Shown here in pieces: positions 13,269-26,279 of a DNA stretch of 64,000 bases. The translations under genes were made by a program, and so were the position numbers. The DNA is from Strigamia acuminata. Its lineage: Eukaryota; Arthropoda; Chilopoda; Geophilomorpha; Linotaeniidae. The notes under the pieces are model-generated. The model was not told where the DNA came from. It was given only the letters and a program-made list of their open reading frames with translations, and searched no databases. The DNA lies in NCBI GenBank assembly GCA_949358305.1, contig OX442317.1, positions 8,374,186 through 8,438,185 on the forward strand, given 5' to 3'. Every line of letters starts with the position of its first letter. The stretch's first letter is position 1.

Positions 13269-13718
13269 GCCAAAATAGCAATTTTTAGGGTCAAAATAGC
13301 AATTTTTGGGTCAAAATAGCAATTTTTGGGTCAAAATAGCAACTTGTAATGCAAAAAAACAATGTTTAGTGCCAAAATAGCAATTTATTGCCAAAATAGC
13401 ATTTTAATACCAAAATAGCAATTTTTGTTGCCAAAATAGCATTTTAGTGCCAAAATAGCAATTTATTGCCAAAATAGCGTTTTAATACCAAAATAGCAAT
13501 TTTTGTTGCAAGATAGCAATTTTTGTTGCCAAAATAGCAATTTTTGTTGCAAGATAGCAATCTTGTTGCCAAAATAGCAATTTTTGTTGCCATAATAGCA
13601 ATTTTTGTTGCCATAATAGCAATTGTTGTTGCAAAAATAGCAATTTTTGTTGCCAAAATAGCAATTTTTGTTGCCAAAATAGCAATTTTTGTTGCCAAAA
13701 TAGCAATTTTTATTGCTA
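13269..13718. repeat. 21-bp minisatellite
   Basis: Roughly 20 tandem copies of a monomer close to CAAAATAGCAATTTTTGTTG plus one base. The left third is more degenerate, with GGTCAAAATAGCAATTTTTG variants. Because 21 is a multiple of three, ORFs run through it in several frames on both strands, so they are not evidence for a gene. Each monomer contains the mini inverted repeat GCAA ... TTGC around a T run. Confidence 0.9.
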
Positions 13719-14435
13719 AAATATCTAAAATCGCCATACTTAGTCAATAGTAAAGTAGTAATCCAAAACACCAATGCTAAAACATCAACTTATCAATTAG
13801 CATCACAAACATGTCCATCTGTTGGTATTTAAAAACATTCCCTTTAAAAGAGTAAAATCTAATAACAGCTAACTTGCCTTAGAGCACATTAAAGCAAACT
13901 TACCCGCCTAATTAATTTATTTAATCAAAATTTTATTTTTCTTGTAAATTGAGTACAATTGTGTAGGATTTAATTCTTACAACACCATTTATAAACATTA
14001 GCTACGACCAGCGCTGTTTACCCATATATTGCCATAAGTATAACAACAAAATATATATATTTTCAAAAGCACATGCACGCAACCAGTGTTTATTCTCGAT
14101 ACCAGATTGGTTTCCATGACAACCCACTTGTATTGAATAAGGCATGCTTTCGTGGGACAATGCGAATAGGTGGTTGCGTGGACCGATCGGTCGCTGCACT
14201 GCATTGCAATAACTGTTTCACAAGAAAACAAACTGACGAAGAGGTCAAACAACCAAATTCATTCACAATGCGCACTCAATTTGCAACACACACACCTCGT
14301 TTCCCTTCCCAGCCAGCGGAATAACACGTTTTCAGTAAGCACAATACATTTTCCAGACGTACATAATTTATTGTTACGAATTCATGGAATTTGAAAGAAA
14401 AAAAAGAAAAACTATTTAAATAAAACATTCAACGC

Positions 14436-14578
14436 GTTTGAAGTTGGTATTTCGACTTATCCCTCGATAGTTCCACGACATAAGTGGTTAACATGTATCT
14501 TTCGCGTTATATCGTCTGTTTGAAGTTGGTATTTCGACTTATCCCTCGATAGTTCGCCGAAATAAGTGGTTAACATGT
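14436..14578. repeat. 82-bp tandem duplication
   Basis: The word GTTTGAAGTTGGTATTTCGA begins at 14436 and again at 14518. The two copies stay alike through CTTATCCCTCGATAGTT and AAGTGGTTAACATGTA, differing at only a few bases. The duplication is therefore fairly recent. No coding function is apparent. Confidence 0.85.
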
Positions 14579-14733
14579 AAATAAGAAAACAAGAGTCCAA
14601 AGTTTAGCCTAAAAACACTCTTTCACGCACTAACAGAAGTGAAAATCCTTTATTGTTCAATACCTGGCCAACCATTGCTAGGGAAAAATATAAAAGCTGC
14701 ATGATTCCTCAGCATAATGCTTCGGCAATACAG

Positions 14734-15672
14734 TAGGCGCATTCAATAACTTATCGTCTAAATTTTCGTCTCCACGAATTTTTAGACGAAATGTTTTGTT
14801 TCTGAATGCAATCGTTTATTTCCTAAATAAATGATTGTGTAACTGCCAAACTTGATCTGAGATTCCAGAACTTGATCTGGAATCCCAGATCAAGTTCTAG
14901 GTCATATCCCTGCAAGTTGCATACAGTAGGTGCATTCCAAAATGCAGTGTCAGGCATTTCCGTTCCGTGTCGTTTTATGCCTGTTTAGGAACGTCAAAAC
15001 GAAAAAAAAAATTGCCCTCGTTTTAGCAATTTCATTTTATGAAATATTTATGAAATATTTAAAAATCTTTATAAAATGTTCATATACTGACTAATTTTAT
15101 TTATTTGTGGACAGAAAATGGCTAGGTTTATAACAGCCGACTAATTCACATCAACAATTGCACCAAAATCCAAGCACCCAAATCGTGTCTGCTAAAACGT
15201 GTTTTTATACACGTTTTTGTTTCAGCCGTGTTAACGCCACAGACACGGAAATTTTCCGGATGTGACGTCATAACTGATAACACGACACGGCTGAAACGGC
15301 TGAAACGAGAGTTTTGGAATGCACCTAGTATTTTTTTCTTGAGATTTTGCTTCCCTCACTTTTCTTTTATTGTCCCCAGCCCAAATAATAACCATAGGGA
15401 TGATTATTATTGTTGTTTACTCTAAACAAACAATAACTGCTTCAAAATTGTACTTCCGATCGAGATGTTTGCGACCGATCTATCGGAAATCCAAGATGGC
15501 TGCCAACAATATCCACAAGTTTTCTCGTTACACAAAGATTTAAACGACCTATTTAGGTCGTTTATTTTCAGCCCGTTTAAACCCACTTAAATGAGCTTTT
15601 AAACGAGAATCTCGTTTAAAAGTTCGTGCAAACGGGTTTAAACGATCGTTTATGAGTTATTGAATGCACCTA
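14734..15672. mobile_element. Putative non-autonomous DNA transposon with TAGGYGCATTCAATAACT ends, hosting a second element
   Basis: The left end TAGGCGCATTCAATAACTTA is matched by an inverted right end near 15650-15672 (AGTTATTGAATGCACCTA). Both ends carry TA. The internal part near the right end has several palindromes built on AAACG/CGTTT. An element with related ends (14927-15327) lies inside. The pairing of the two outer ends is an inference; they could belong to two separate copies. Confidence 0.45.
14927..15327. mobile_element. MITE of about 400 bp with TAGGTGCATTCCAAAA ends
   Basis: The left end TAGGTGCATTCCAAAA and right end TTTTGGAATGCACCTA are perfect reverse complements of 16 bp that include the TA target. 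Subterminal CGTGTCG / CGACACG words are also inverted. There is no transposase ORF, so this is a non-autonomous element. Confidence 0.75.
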
Positions 15673-18129
15673 ACTGTAATTTCTTAACGTGCTCAAACCC
15701 GCACAATTCCTTTTGGTGCAAACACACCACACTTTTGCATTATATCGTCTATCTTTTTCAGAATTCATGCACGACCTTATCCACCCTTGACTTTTGGGGC
15801 CCAATAAAGGGACCCCATCTCCAACCGGGCCTGGGCCTGGCAGTTTAGGAAGATAGTTTCTAGAAGAAATTAATTTTTATTTATTCCTGCAGTGCAAGCA
15901 AAACAAACATCCAAAAAAACAAACCGAAAAACAATTTAAATTTTATTTTTTAAATGTCCACTATATTTTCCTGACCCAAAAGTTAGTTAAAGAATGACTC
16001 CTGCATTTTCCCCGTTTGATACTACTTGATTACTTGATTCCCCGTCGTCGAAAACTTGCCCTGTTTGCACATTCATAGATGCCCTGTGGTCTCTCTTACT
16101 GAATTAATATCGAATTTCCTCGCTATTGGAGAAAGAGATTTCATGGGTGGCCGGACTCGAGGTTTAGAGCTTAATGGCGGGAAACGGATTCCAGGCACCA
16201 CGCACATAAACGCGTGGGGGGTTGAACAGATGAGTGGAGTTTAATGCAGATGACTTACTCATTTTGTCCACCAAAATTCGTCATCAGCCTTAAGCCTCGT
16301 TTTCCCTCGTCGCGGAAGTGAACGCATTTTACAAATGTTGGCCCATGATAAACATTCACAATATCCTCCCGTCTCAGTTGTTCGCCTCCGTTTTAATCCT
16401 CACCTCACCTCACCTCTTTTGGACGTGATTAATTACACTAATGGGAAGAAAGGCTTAACCCCCGCCACTCCCTACCTTGCTCGATATTCCTGCGGTGCTG
16501 CCACTGCCATCTATCGAAGGAGTGGCGCATTCTCACCGCCACCATCATCTTCGTCTCAGGATGCGATCTGCACTCGTTCGCTTGTAATGTAATACTCATT
16601 TAATGGCTCATGTTTGAAATGAGTCGTCGTGTGTCATTTCCACTTTCCGGATATGGCAAATCCCTTCGCTCCCCCTCCTTTTATCTGGACCACATGTGCA
16701 AGAGGAAAAGCAGACGCGCTGATCCCTCGTTCCCTCCACCCCACAAAATGCGCGCCTGATGAAATGCCGTAAACTCATAAAAGAAAGAATGAATCGGTCG
16801 AGGTCAACAGCACAAGTGGTTATTAAGCGCCGTTTTAGTCGCCACCCCTACGTCTTGAGCCATCTCTTTGTGTCAACAAACTGTAAAAAACTCCAGAAAA
16901 AATATCGAGTTAACGATATTTTTCCACCGTCTGTCTACAAATTGAGACAGTATGTGTGTATGCTTTTAATTTTAGTGTCTGTTTTTGCTGATTTTAGTGA
17001 TTTTGTCAACAAAATTGACATAAAAATAGCTCTGAAACTGCAAAAACGATTTTTTTTATAAGTGGTTTATGTAATCTGCTTTTGACAACAAAATTCAAAA
17101 TGGTTGCCACAAATTTACATGCTTGCAGGTGGAAGCGGAATTGTTTTGGGAGGAAACTTTAAACGGTTAAAAACGAAATAACTTCACACGTATTCACGGT
17201 TGGACATGTTTTTTCCTCGCCTGTTTTTGGTTTTTCTGTGTAAACAGAAACGTCCAATGCATCTGCTGTTGCTTCTTTAATTCCCCCTACAAGCAAAGAT
17301 TAACCTGTCTACTTTATCCATATAAATTCATCTTAATACTACACTAATCCGAACAAATAATTCATAATTAACCATCAATTTAAGGAATCTAGTTTATCCC
17401 TAAATTTTGATTACACAGCACGTTCTCTCTGAAACTTTACTTGCATTAATTACCATCAGCAAAGTAACAAAACAACAACTGCCTTTGCGATATCAATTAC
17501 GAAGTTTACAGAAAATTGAAAATCCGAATTTTACTTTTCCGGAAACTCAATCATGTAAACAAACCATTTTTCCAGAAAAGACAGACTTATTCGGAAAACT
17601 AAATTCCAGTTGTACGACATACATTTTAAGCATTTTGCGCATTGCAAACTACATCTAAACACCCGTGCATGAATAAAAATCACGTACTGACCGTAATATT
17701 TCGTACCCCGTATTAAAAATGGCACCAATTATAAACAAAAATGATATATTCCTTCATTTTATAACAAATATTAACGCATCTTGCTTTTGGGAGAAGTTAC
17801 ATGAGCTAAATTCAATTTGTTTAGCGGCTGAAATAGATCGACAACCATTTTGTTGTTCCAAGATAATCAAAATGCATTATGGGTAAATCACATAAGCTGC
17901 TATTTTTGCGGAAAATAAATGTTGTCCAAAATGTTTCCAGATGTGTGGATATGACAAATGCAGCATTTTAACAACAAAATTTTTGCAATTGGAATCACTT
18001 TTAAGTCCGCAATTTCCGCAATCGGGCCGTTGTACCACAATTTTGCGGAAAATCCGCAATTCGCCAATGGGCGTGTGTCGCAAAAATAAAGTGAACGTGC
18101 GTATTGCGTTATACAATATTGCGTAATAA

Positions 18130-18346
18130 TTTCGTTTAAAAACTTCAAATTATGTTTAAAAACTTGAAATTTTGTTTAAAAACTTGAAATTTTGTTTAAA
18201 AACTTGAAATTTTGTTTAAAAACTTGAAATTTTGTTTAAAAACTTGAAATTTTGTTTAAAAACTTCAAATATCCTTTAAAAACTTCAAATTTCCTTTAAA
18301 AACTTCAAATTTCTTTTAAAAACTTCAAATTTTGGTTAAAAACTTC
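18130..18346. repeat. 20-bp minisatellite
   Basis: About eleven tandem copies of TTTAAAAACTTGAAATTTTG. The right-hand copies carry TTCAAA instead of TTGAAA. The middle five are nearly identical, suggesting recent expansion there. Confidence 0.9.
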
Positions 18347-21300
18347 CCGGATGAGCCCGCAATATGTCCGCAAAATGGCTGACTTTGATCCGCTTTCCGC
18401 CCGCAAATTTACTGTTTTTAGTCCACAAAAATAGCAGCTTTACATATGACATCAAGTTTACCAACACGATTGAAAAAATGCATTTTCAAATGCATTCATG
18501 TTTGACAAATAACAATATTGCAAAATTACAAAACATATCACCATCACGCACAAATACAAATATATTACAAAACTCATTGCTATACAATTACAAAGTGTTT
18601 TTGAACCACTAACATTAGCATAAACATGCCTACATATATTACATTTCCTTCGAATTGCCAACTTTTATTTCGGTCCTGTCACGTCAAGTGTGCTTAGCAC
18701 AATCCCTGCAAGGAGTGTGAGTGCATAAAAAACATAGTGGGCCAAGTGTTTCGGACCCCTGCGTTCTTTACCAGATGTTATCGTGGCGGGTGTGTCGAAA
18801 AAAAATAAATTTAATTTCAAATGGACTTTTCTCCTGCTGAGTGGTGAACAAGGATTGTGACTAAGGTAATGACTTTACGAGTTCACCTTTGATCACCTCC
18901 TTCGACGAACCGGAGACAACAACCTCAGTTCGATTCGATTCGAGCGAGTGTTTGTCGACAAATTATCGACCCAATTCGATGACAACTCAATACAAACTCG
19001 TTGTATATGTAGAAATCCGCTTGACAGCATAAGCTGCAATCAAATAAATTACGCCTCTCCATAAATATAGCATTCTAAGCGGCAATAAGTTTGCGAATTA
19101 GTTTCCGCCCAATGCGATCAAATCCTTTATGCTGTCGAATTGTTGCTAGTCCTCGTTTTCGCACAAATGAACTATTGAATCGGTCCAACCGGGTTATCAT
19201 TACTTTCATAAATCAATCTATTCTCTTTTTTGTCAAGGTGCAATCACCTGCAGGTGTTACAATGCTCATTGTATAAATGTAATCAGTTTTTAATGGATAT
19301 TTACATAATGTGAATGCGATAAAAGAAAAATTACATTCAGAAATATTCACTCCGGCTTTGAATTTATTTGTTTTTTTTCCTTTTATTCATCTGATTAATC
19401 CGAATAGAAAAAAATAATTCTTTCAATTCTTTCTTCACCTGATACAATAATCGGCTTAAACGGGTCGGGAAAAAATGTCTGGCAAAAAAATTAACTTTTA
19501 GCAGCCAAATTAACCAACAAAACCGTTTAAATTAATTAAAATAAAACACTAATTTTGATGATTTTTTAAAATCGATTTTGAACGGTTTTTAATGATTTTA
19601 TAATCAATTTTATTCGATTTTTTACTATTTTTATTCGATTTTTAACTATTTTTATTCGATTTTTAACTATTTTCATTCAATTTTTACTATTTTTATTCGA
19701 TTTTTAACTATTTTTATTCGATTTTTAACTATTTTCATTCAATTTTTACTATTTTTATTCGATTTTTAACTATTTTTATTCGATTTTTAACTATTTTCAT
19801 TCGATTTTTAATATTTTCATTCGATTTTTAATATTTTCATTCGGTTTTTAACTATTTTTATCAATTTTTAACTATTTTTATCGATTTTCAACAATTTTTA
19901 TCGGTTTTTAACTATTTTTTATTTTCATATAAAAACAATATTCCTATTTACATAAACCTAATGTCCGATTTTATGAACAAATCGATTTTATGAACATCTA
20001 GTGTATGTCTCCCAATTACTTCGGTTAATCGACGTTCCACTATATAATTAAACGCTCTTAAATGAAATGCAATTTAACTGTTTTCCTTTCGTTAAACAAA
20101 GTTAATCAACTTAAATCATTTAAGCAAAAAAAAATGCAACCAAACAAAATAAAAACTGCCAAACAAAAACTTAAATGCTCGTTAAAATTCAAGCGCCATC
20201 CAACGTGGGCTCCGGTGCCCCCAACTCAAGCCCATTAGCAGTTTAGTGTCATCCAGCGCAGAAAATTTAAGACGAGATAAAGAAGCAATTAATCGACATG
20301 ATCAACTGTTTGTTTCGTGTCTAAGAACCATGCCAACGGGTTTAATTTGTGAGACGCCCACACGAGACGCCATACACATTCACAATGGACCTACGAGATT
20401 AAATCAACATGTTTAACGACAAGGCACAATTAACTACAAACCCATTTTTCAATCCGGAGACGACGAGGAGCAGCAAACACAGTTACACACCATGTATATA
20501 AATGATAACTCGCAATTCCCACCAATATACTTAAAGGGAAATAGATCCGCTGCCAATCCACCACTCCGTGACAGTCTCATCATTGCGCATACATGATTGA
20601 AACCAATTAAGTTTCCTGTCACGCGAGACTCCGATTTATTTACGCAAAATGCTTTTTTTCTTATTTTATCTTTGACTTTGATTACCACACCCATGATTAC
20701 CTCATCTATTTAGCTTAAAATATGATTTTTTTTAAGAAAAAAAAAAAATATTTTTTTTTAAAATTAAAAAAGAAAAATTAGTGCGATGCGGGGAAGCTCA
20801 ATATTGACTAATGGGACGATTTCCGGTTTAGTGTAAAATGTGAAAACGACATTAAAAGACGAACTAATTAATAAATCCATACGAAGTTTAATTTGAAGTT
20901 ATCAGAATAACTGCGAATTAATTCCTTTTCAACCCTTTAGGCCCATACTTTGACATGCAGTCATTGAATATTTCATTACGCAGGACGAGTGATAGTGATC
21001 TGGAAGCCTGTCATGGCAACAGAGCGGCCATAGGGGGAGATTACAGTAGCTACTTATTGATTGGTGAACGCGTTCTCCAAACTGCACCCGACAATGATTA
21101 ATAAACACGAGATTCGCATCGATTTTCACTTGGTCTAGTTTGCTAAATGTGCGCCAAATGCACTTGAGCTAAATGCTTAAGAGTAATAACTTTTGGTGAA
21201 TGCAGACAAGTAGAAAAGCGATTTTTTATTTATAAAGTGTTTTAGAAATTGATGTTTAATTGAGTCATCGTAGAAAAAGTAATAGGTTTTTTTTTTGTTT

Positions 21301-21576
21301 TAATTTTGCGAGAAAAAATGTTTATGATTTTTTTTTTAAATGTCTGTTATCAATTTTCCACTGAAATATAAACTGTATAATTTATAGGTTGATAGTTGCA
21401 CCAGGGTGAAAGCCTGTAGTTATACGGCTGTTATTTTTTTTACAGTGTAATTTGAGGCGAATTTAGTAGCAAAAGTGTAATTTTTAAAACGGAAACTGCA
21501 GAAATTACATAAATGGAGGTTTGCTGTCTTTAAAAAAATATTTTTGCTTCCACCAGATGGATTTTGCAACAAAGGG
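18347..21576. other. Non-coding AT-rich stretch around a minisatellite
   Basis: Apart from the array at 19593-19920, no repeat family or coding exon could be supported. Short ORFs in this stretch lack domains. Confidence 0.4.
19593..19920. repeat. About 21-bp minisatellite
   Basis: About 15 tandem copies of a monomer close to TATTTTTATTCGATTTTTAA. A three-monomer block ending in the variant TTTTCATTCAATTTTTAC is itself repeated, so the array shows short higher-order repeats. Confidence 0.85.
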
Positions 21577-21915
21577 GTGCACTTTTGCACCAAAAGAGTG
21601 CATTTTTGCACCAAAAAAGTGCATTTTTGCACCAAAAAAGTGCATTTTAGCACCAAAAAAGTGCATTTTAGCACCAAAAATGTGCATTTTTGTCCCAATA
21701 AAGTGCATTTTTGTCCCAATAAAGTGCATTTTTGTCCCAATAAAGTGCATTTTGTCCCAATCTTGCATTTTTGCACCAAAAAAGTGCATTTTTGTCCCAA
21801 TAAAATGCACTTTTGCAACAAATTTTGCATTTTTGCACCAAAATCTTGCATTTTTGCACCAAAATCTTGCATTTTTGCATCAAATCTTGCACTTTTGCAC
21901 CAAAATCTTACACTT
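21577..21915. repeat. 21-bp minisatellite with a self-complementary monomer
   Basis: About 16 tandem copies of a monomer close to TGCACCAAAAAAGTGCATTT, with GTCCCAATAAAGTGCA variants in the middle. TGCAC and GTGCA within each monomer are inverted, so each copy can form a small hairpin. The same monomer family recurs in the opposite orientation at 23165-23352. Confidence 0.9.
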
Positions 21916-22299
21916 TTGCTCCTAAACTTCCATTTCTACACTAAAATATGCGCCCACACAATAGTCATCTAATATTGCGTTTAACATGCATCTTTTCCAC
22001 ACCTTCCTCGCACTTAACAACTCACAAAACCCGAAACAAACAAACAGAAAACACCAACATTTAATCGCATCGCACTCATCTTTATCTCGATCTTATTGTC
22101 TCCGCCTTTATTTATTTCGTGTTGATGCCGAGATCTGTTTATTCGCTCATAATGCAACAATTATGCAAACCCGACGCCACAAACGGCATTCATTAACGAC
22201 GCCATAAAATGGAAGAACAAACGCCTCGCACTTTTGTTCGTCAAACATTAAAACGTGTCCTCAGAGTGTCGCCTTTTAAAAACCCGAATTACGAAAACA

Positions 22300-22900
22300 A
22301 AAGATATTTGTTAACGACATCCTCCTTTCCTTTCCCCGCCATACTTGCTACGTGATTGATTAGCGAATTCATCCGAGCGCTCCTCGCCGTGTGCCAGCGG
22401 GATGAGACGGCAATCATTGCAATGGCAGGGAGTAGGGAGAAGGGAGGGAGTATGAAAAGGTCGCTTCAATAACATTGAGTAATTTAAGATTCGTCTCCCA
22501 ACCCGCTGAATTTCCCCCGACTCAATTGAGACTGCAATGAGATTAACTCCACGTCCCTGAAGAGTCACCAAGCAACGCTTGGGCAAGACGCCGCCGCGCC
22601 GCGCCCCCTTCCCGTCCCCCACTTCGGACCTCGCTGCAGCGACGTTTCTTCCAAATCCCATAACAAGCCACCGAGCACGCGCATGCGTCGTGCGCCGATT
22701 TTTCTACTCGATAACATGTCAACAGCGCGTTGGCGAAAAGCGCGAATGAGATGCACAGGAGGACGCGCGAGTGTGCAGTTAAGTCACGTGGCGCCAAAGA
22801 GCGCCCGGTTGTCATGGCGACGCCAACTCGTTAATCCCAGAGCGAGCGTCGGAGCACAATCCTGGAGTCGGCTGCTGCACGACTCGTTTTAATGATGAGC
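22300..22900. promoter_or_regulatory. GC-rich, CpG-containing island with no supported gene
   Basis: This block has much higher GC and CpG content than its flanks, peaking at about 22560-22860. ORFs exist on both strands, but none shows a domain or splice signals. It could be a cis-regulatory module or an unrecognised exon. Confidence 0.25.
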
Positions 22901-23164
22901 TCATTAAAAATTTCTTCCGGAATAAATCGGACCGACGTTTCGCCAACGCGATGTTTAAGCGACTCGCTTTTGCCCATATATGAATAGGCTTTCAACCAGG
23001 ATCAACGCCACACCACGACCTTAAAGTACAATTTTTTTGCTTCTTTTTTTTTCTTTTCAATCGCAGGAAGGCACAACCAAGTCAAACCACAGCACGAGTT
23101 TACCAGGCATCGTTTTAATGATTTGCACCGAAAATACAAACAAAATAAAACGTGTTTTGGTCGT

Positions 23165-23352
23165 TATATTGCATTTTGTTGGTGCAAATATGCATTATTT
23201 TGCAGCAAAAATGCACTGTTTGGAGGCAAAATGCACTTATTTGGGGCAAAATGCACTTTATTTGGACAAAAATGCACTTTATTGAAACAAAAATGCACTT
23301 TTTGGTGCTAAAATGCACTTTTTTGGTGCTAAAATGCACTTTTTTGGTGCAA
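23165..23352. repeat. Minisatellite, inverted relative of the 21.6-kb array
   Basis: About nine copies of units such as TGCACTTTTTTGGTGCTAAA. This is the reverse complement of the monomer in the array at 21577-21915. Copies towards the left are more degenerate. Confidence 0.85.
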
Positions 23353-23371
23353 AGGTCGAAATTGATTGAAA

Positions 23372-23575
23372 CTAATATTTCAAAACGCCGAAAACGTCTA
23401 AATTGATTGAGAACAATAGTTTAAAACGACTTTTCCATCATAAATAAATACTTAAAACGATTTCCCCATCATAAATAAATTCTTAAAACGACCTTTCCAT
23501 CATTAATAAATACTTAAAACGAATTTCCCATCCCAAACGCTTAAATATAATTGTTCAAAACGACTTTTCCACTCA
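23372..23575. repeat. About 31-bp degenerate tandem repeat
   Basis: Five to six units share the words TTAAAACGA, TTTCC and CATCATAAATAAAT. The first units use AAATTGATTGA in place of the second half. The array directly adjoins the preceding minisatellite. Confidence 0.7.
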
Positions 23576-24970
23576 TTTACATTTCTAACTTAATCAATGC
23601 GATTATCCCAACTAGATTTTCACCCTAATAATTAAATTAAAAAAAAAAAAATTTTTAAAACAAAAAATTAAAAAAAAAAAAACTTTTTTATTGTCCTAAC
23701 CTAACGAAGCAAACTGGAGAGACAGAGAGCCTGAGACGGAGCTTTGAGGCATTTAAACTGATAAGAGAAAGAAAGGTCACATCTCCTTGAACCGCAGAAG
23801 ATTTCTCGTCCTCAAAAGGTTGTTGGGACCAAGCTGAGTGCCGAAGTGGGGAAAAGAGAGAGAGCGAGAGAAGGTTGTTGTTGTGCGCATGTGTAGTTGC
23901 ATGCTCGGTAATTATGGCGGCAAGGGCTAAGGCAGTAATCAGGCGCGGCTGTTGCCTCGCACTGGAGAAATCAATACGCTCTTGATTAACCTCTATCACG
24001 GGTGAGAAACAAACACTCCGAGGCAGGCACTGAATCCGCAAAATGACTTTCACTAACCAACTCGACTCGACTGATGAGATCACGCAAAATCTCATAATTA
24101 AATCAAGCCCAATTCCATTTTTCGCATAATTTATGGCGAGCGCGTTTAATTATCTGTTCAGGTCGCCATTCAAAAGGGCTTGCGTATATATTCACAATTT
24201 CGCAATGTATTCTCTTATTGAATAGCTAATGCCCTCCTTTTAATGGACATTTGCCCCGTTTGTGTGGGCGTTTTAAAAGCGTCCGTTTGATGGATCGCCT
24301 ACAGCATCATTTCAGCGTTTCTGGCAATTTGCGCCAAGCGTTCACTCTAATTGGCTTTATTGATTTTCACTGCAGGAAGTCATTTATTGGCAGCGGCATC
24401 TTCAAGCCTCGCATCTTTCGCACATCCGAATACTTCAATTATCGTGTCTTTTCGCCAGATGGGTATTGGCGTTTCGCACACCTGATTACGGGCGAGCACT
24501 GCAAATTACAACCAATTATGCACACATTTATTCCAGGAACAAAATTGAAAATAAACAAAAAAGAAAAAATGAATTCTTCACACATTTTTACCCATACAAG
24601 TGTACTGTTCTCACATTGTTGCTCAAGAGCGTTTTCCCAAAGATGCACGAGAGATGAGTTGCTAGTTAGAACCGCTTGATTCTGTTTCAACAATACACGG
24701 GTACTTTTCCATTAGTTATAGTTATAAAATTAGACTTAACCTTATACATGTCACCAAAACTAGTATTGCCTCGTTAGCGTAAAAAGAGAGAATTCTTGTT
24801 TTTAAATGTTTGAATACAATGCTGCAACTTTATTATTGTGAATTTAAATGAATTCAAAGCAGAAACAATTAGATAAACCGTAACGTGTGCTCCGTGCGTG
24901 AATGAAGCGGAGAATTCAAAATGGCGGCGAAAGAGGTCATTGATAATCCAAATTTTTAGTCAGTGACGTA

Positions 24971-25067
24971 AATAGTGGAAAATGAAAAACTACCGGATTG
25001 GCTACGCTATTTTCAGAAATAGTGTAAGCTCCGGTGGAGTTATACGTTTTCCACTATCCTTACAGGC
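24971..25067. repeat. Foldback element (imperfect hairpin)
   Basis: The arms ATAGTGGAAAA and TTTTCCACTAT are exact inverse copies. Further paired blocks (CCGG with CCGG, CTATTT with AAATAG) lie inside, leaving almost no loop. It resembles a small foldback MITE. Confidence 0.5.
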
Positions 25068-26279
25068 ATAACGAGGGTTTTTATAAGGGAAAAGTACCTG
25101 CCGCAAACTGTGTAATAACATTTGGATCGTACGGTATTGCTAAAATATAAAATGCACATTTCCCCCAATATTAACATCTGTCAAAACATGGTGCGTCATA
25201 CAATCTGCTTCTTAGAATAAAGGAAATACGGTATTAAAATTTTAAGACGTTGCATATTGTTTTTTTACAAGCGCCAGTTTGCAAGTCGAGCATATTTCTA
25301 TATTTCCCATATTAATGTCTGGAAGTATTGTTCTTAAAATGTCTTCAAATCCAGCAGCAACCGTTTATTAATTGTGCTTGAACCATAATCTATCGCAAGA
25401 CCAAAAGTATTATTATTAAAAGTCGTAAAAAACTCGAAAAACGCGCCTAAACAAAAACACTTACAATGTAGGCCTTTTATAAAAAAAAAATAAAAAAAAA
25501 AAAATTAACCAGAATCGGTTTTTAAAAAAAAAAGATTGTGTTTTCAACAATTCCAAAGGCACGCCCATTCCGATTCATTTAAAAACATGAAATTGTCACG
25601 AGATTTAACACTTGATTGCATAATCAACTGCGAGATCCGTCTGATTAGACGATGTCGAGGTCGCTGACACGAAAAACGACCATTCCGCCTCAATTTTCGC
25701 CCGTTTTGATGCAGCAATTAATCCAATAACTTAACGCAAACAGCCCTAATCGAGGGCGCCGCCCATCCAGCGACGATAAGGTATCGGTTCGGGCTCTCTT
25801 GGCTTCTCCACACTTCGCTTTTGCCGTTACAAGTTAAAGGCTCTGCGTGGTGGCTTTTCCATCATCATTAAAAATGAATGGACTCAACTGAATACTGAAT
25901 TATCATTTATGAAATATAAATGAGCATCAGAGCAAACCAAACGAACGACAAATCCAATAATTTTGTCACAATTTTACAAAAAAAAAAAAAAAAAAAATTA
26001 AAAATTAAAAAAAAAAAGCCTATCAATTATCTCGACAAGCAAACTCCTATTACAACAACCCGTTCCGTTCACTCGTTCCCAAACAGCCCGAAACGCGAGA
26101 TCTTAATCGATTTGCGAGCGAAGACATATTATTTATTCCCGCGATAAATCTTTTATTCATTCATTACTTCCAGACAGATAAAACGGAAATAATATTTTTA
26201 AATCCTCTTCATTAAAATGACGAAGAACGTTCGCAAAAGCCAAGAATGTTGCGCGCTGGCCAAAGCCACTGATTTTCAT

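Larger units (their letters stand above)
13741..18129. other. Non-coding stretch with MITE-like elements and a GC-rich patch
   Basis: No supportable coding exon is visible. It holds an 82-bp tandem duplication, a nested pair of inverted-repeat elements, and a moderately GC-rich patch at about 16050-16800 containing a short CTCAC repeat (16397-16416). The rest is AT-rich without clear structure. Confidence 0.4.

Noticed and set aside
13444-13774. Overlapping long ORFs on both strands (heptad-like repeats such as ATKIAIL)
   Set aside because: They are created by a 21-bp tandem repeat without stops in several frames. There are no splice signals or non-repeat coding sequence.
21420-21972. Cys-rich repetitive ORFs up to 150 codons on both strands
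   Set aside because: A 21-bp minisatellite yields the same pattern in many frames. The reading simply follows the monomer period.
24251-24679. 142-codon ORF
   Set aside because: It begins with a TTG codon, ends in low-complexity AT-rich sequence and has no recognisable domain or splice signals.
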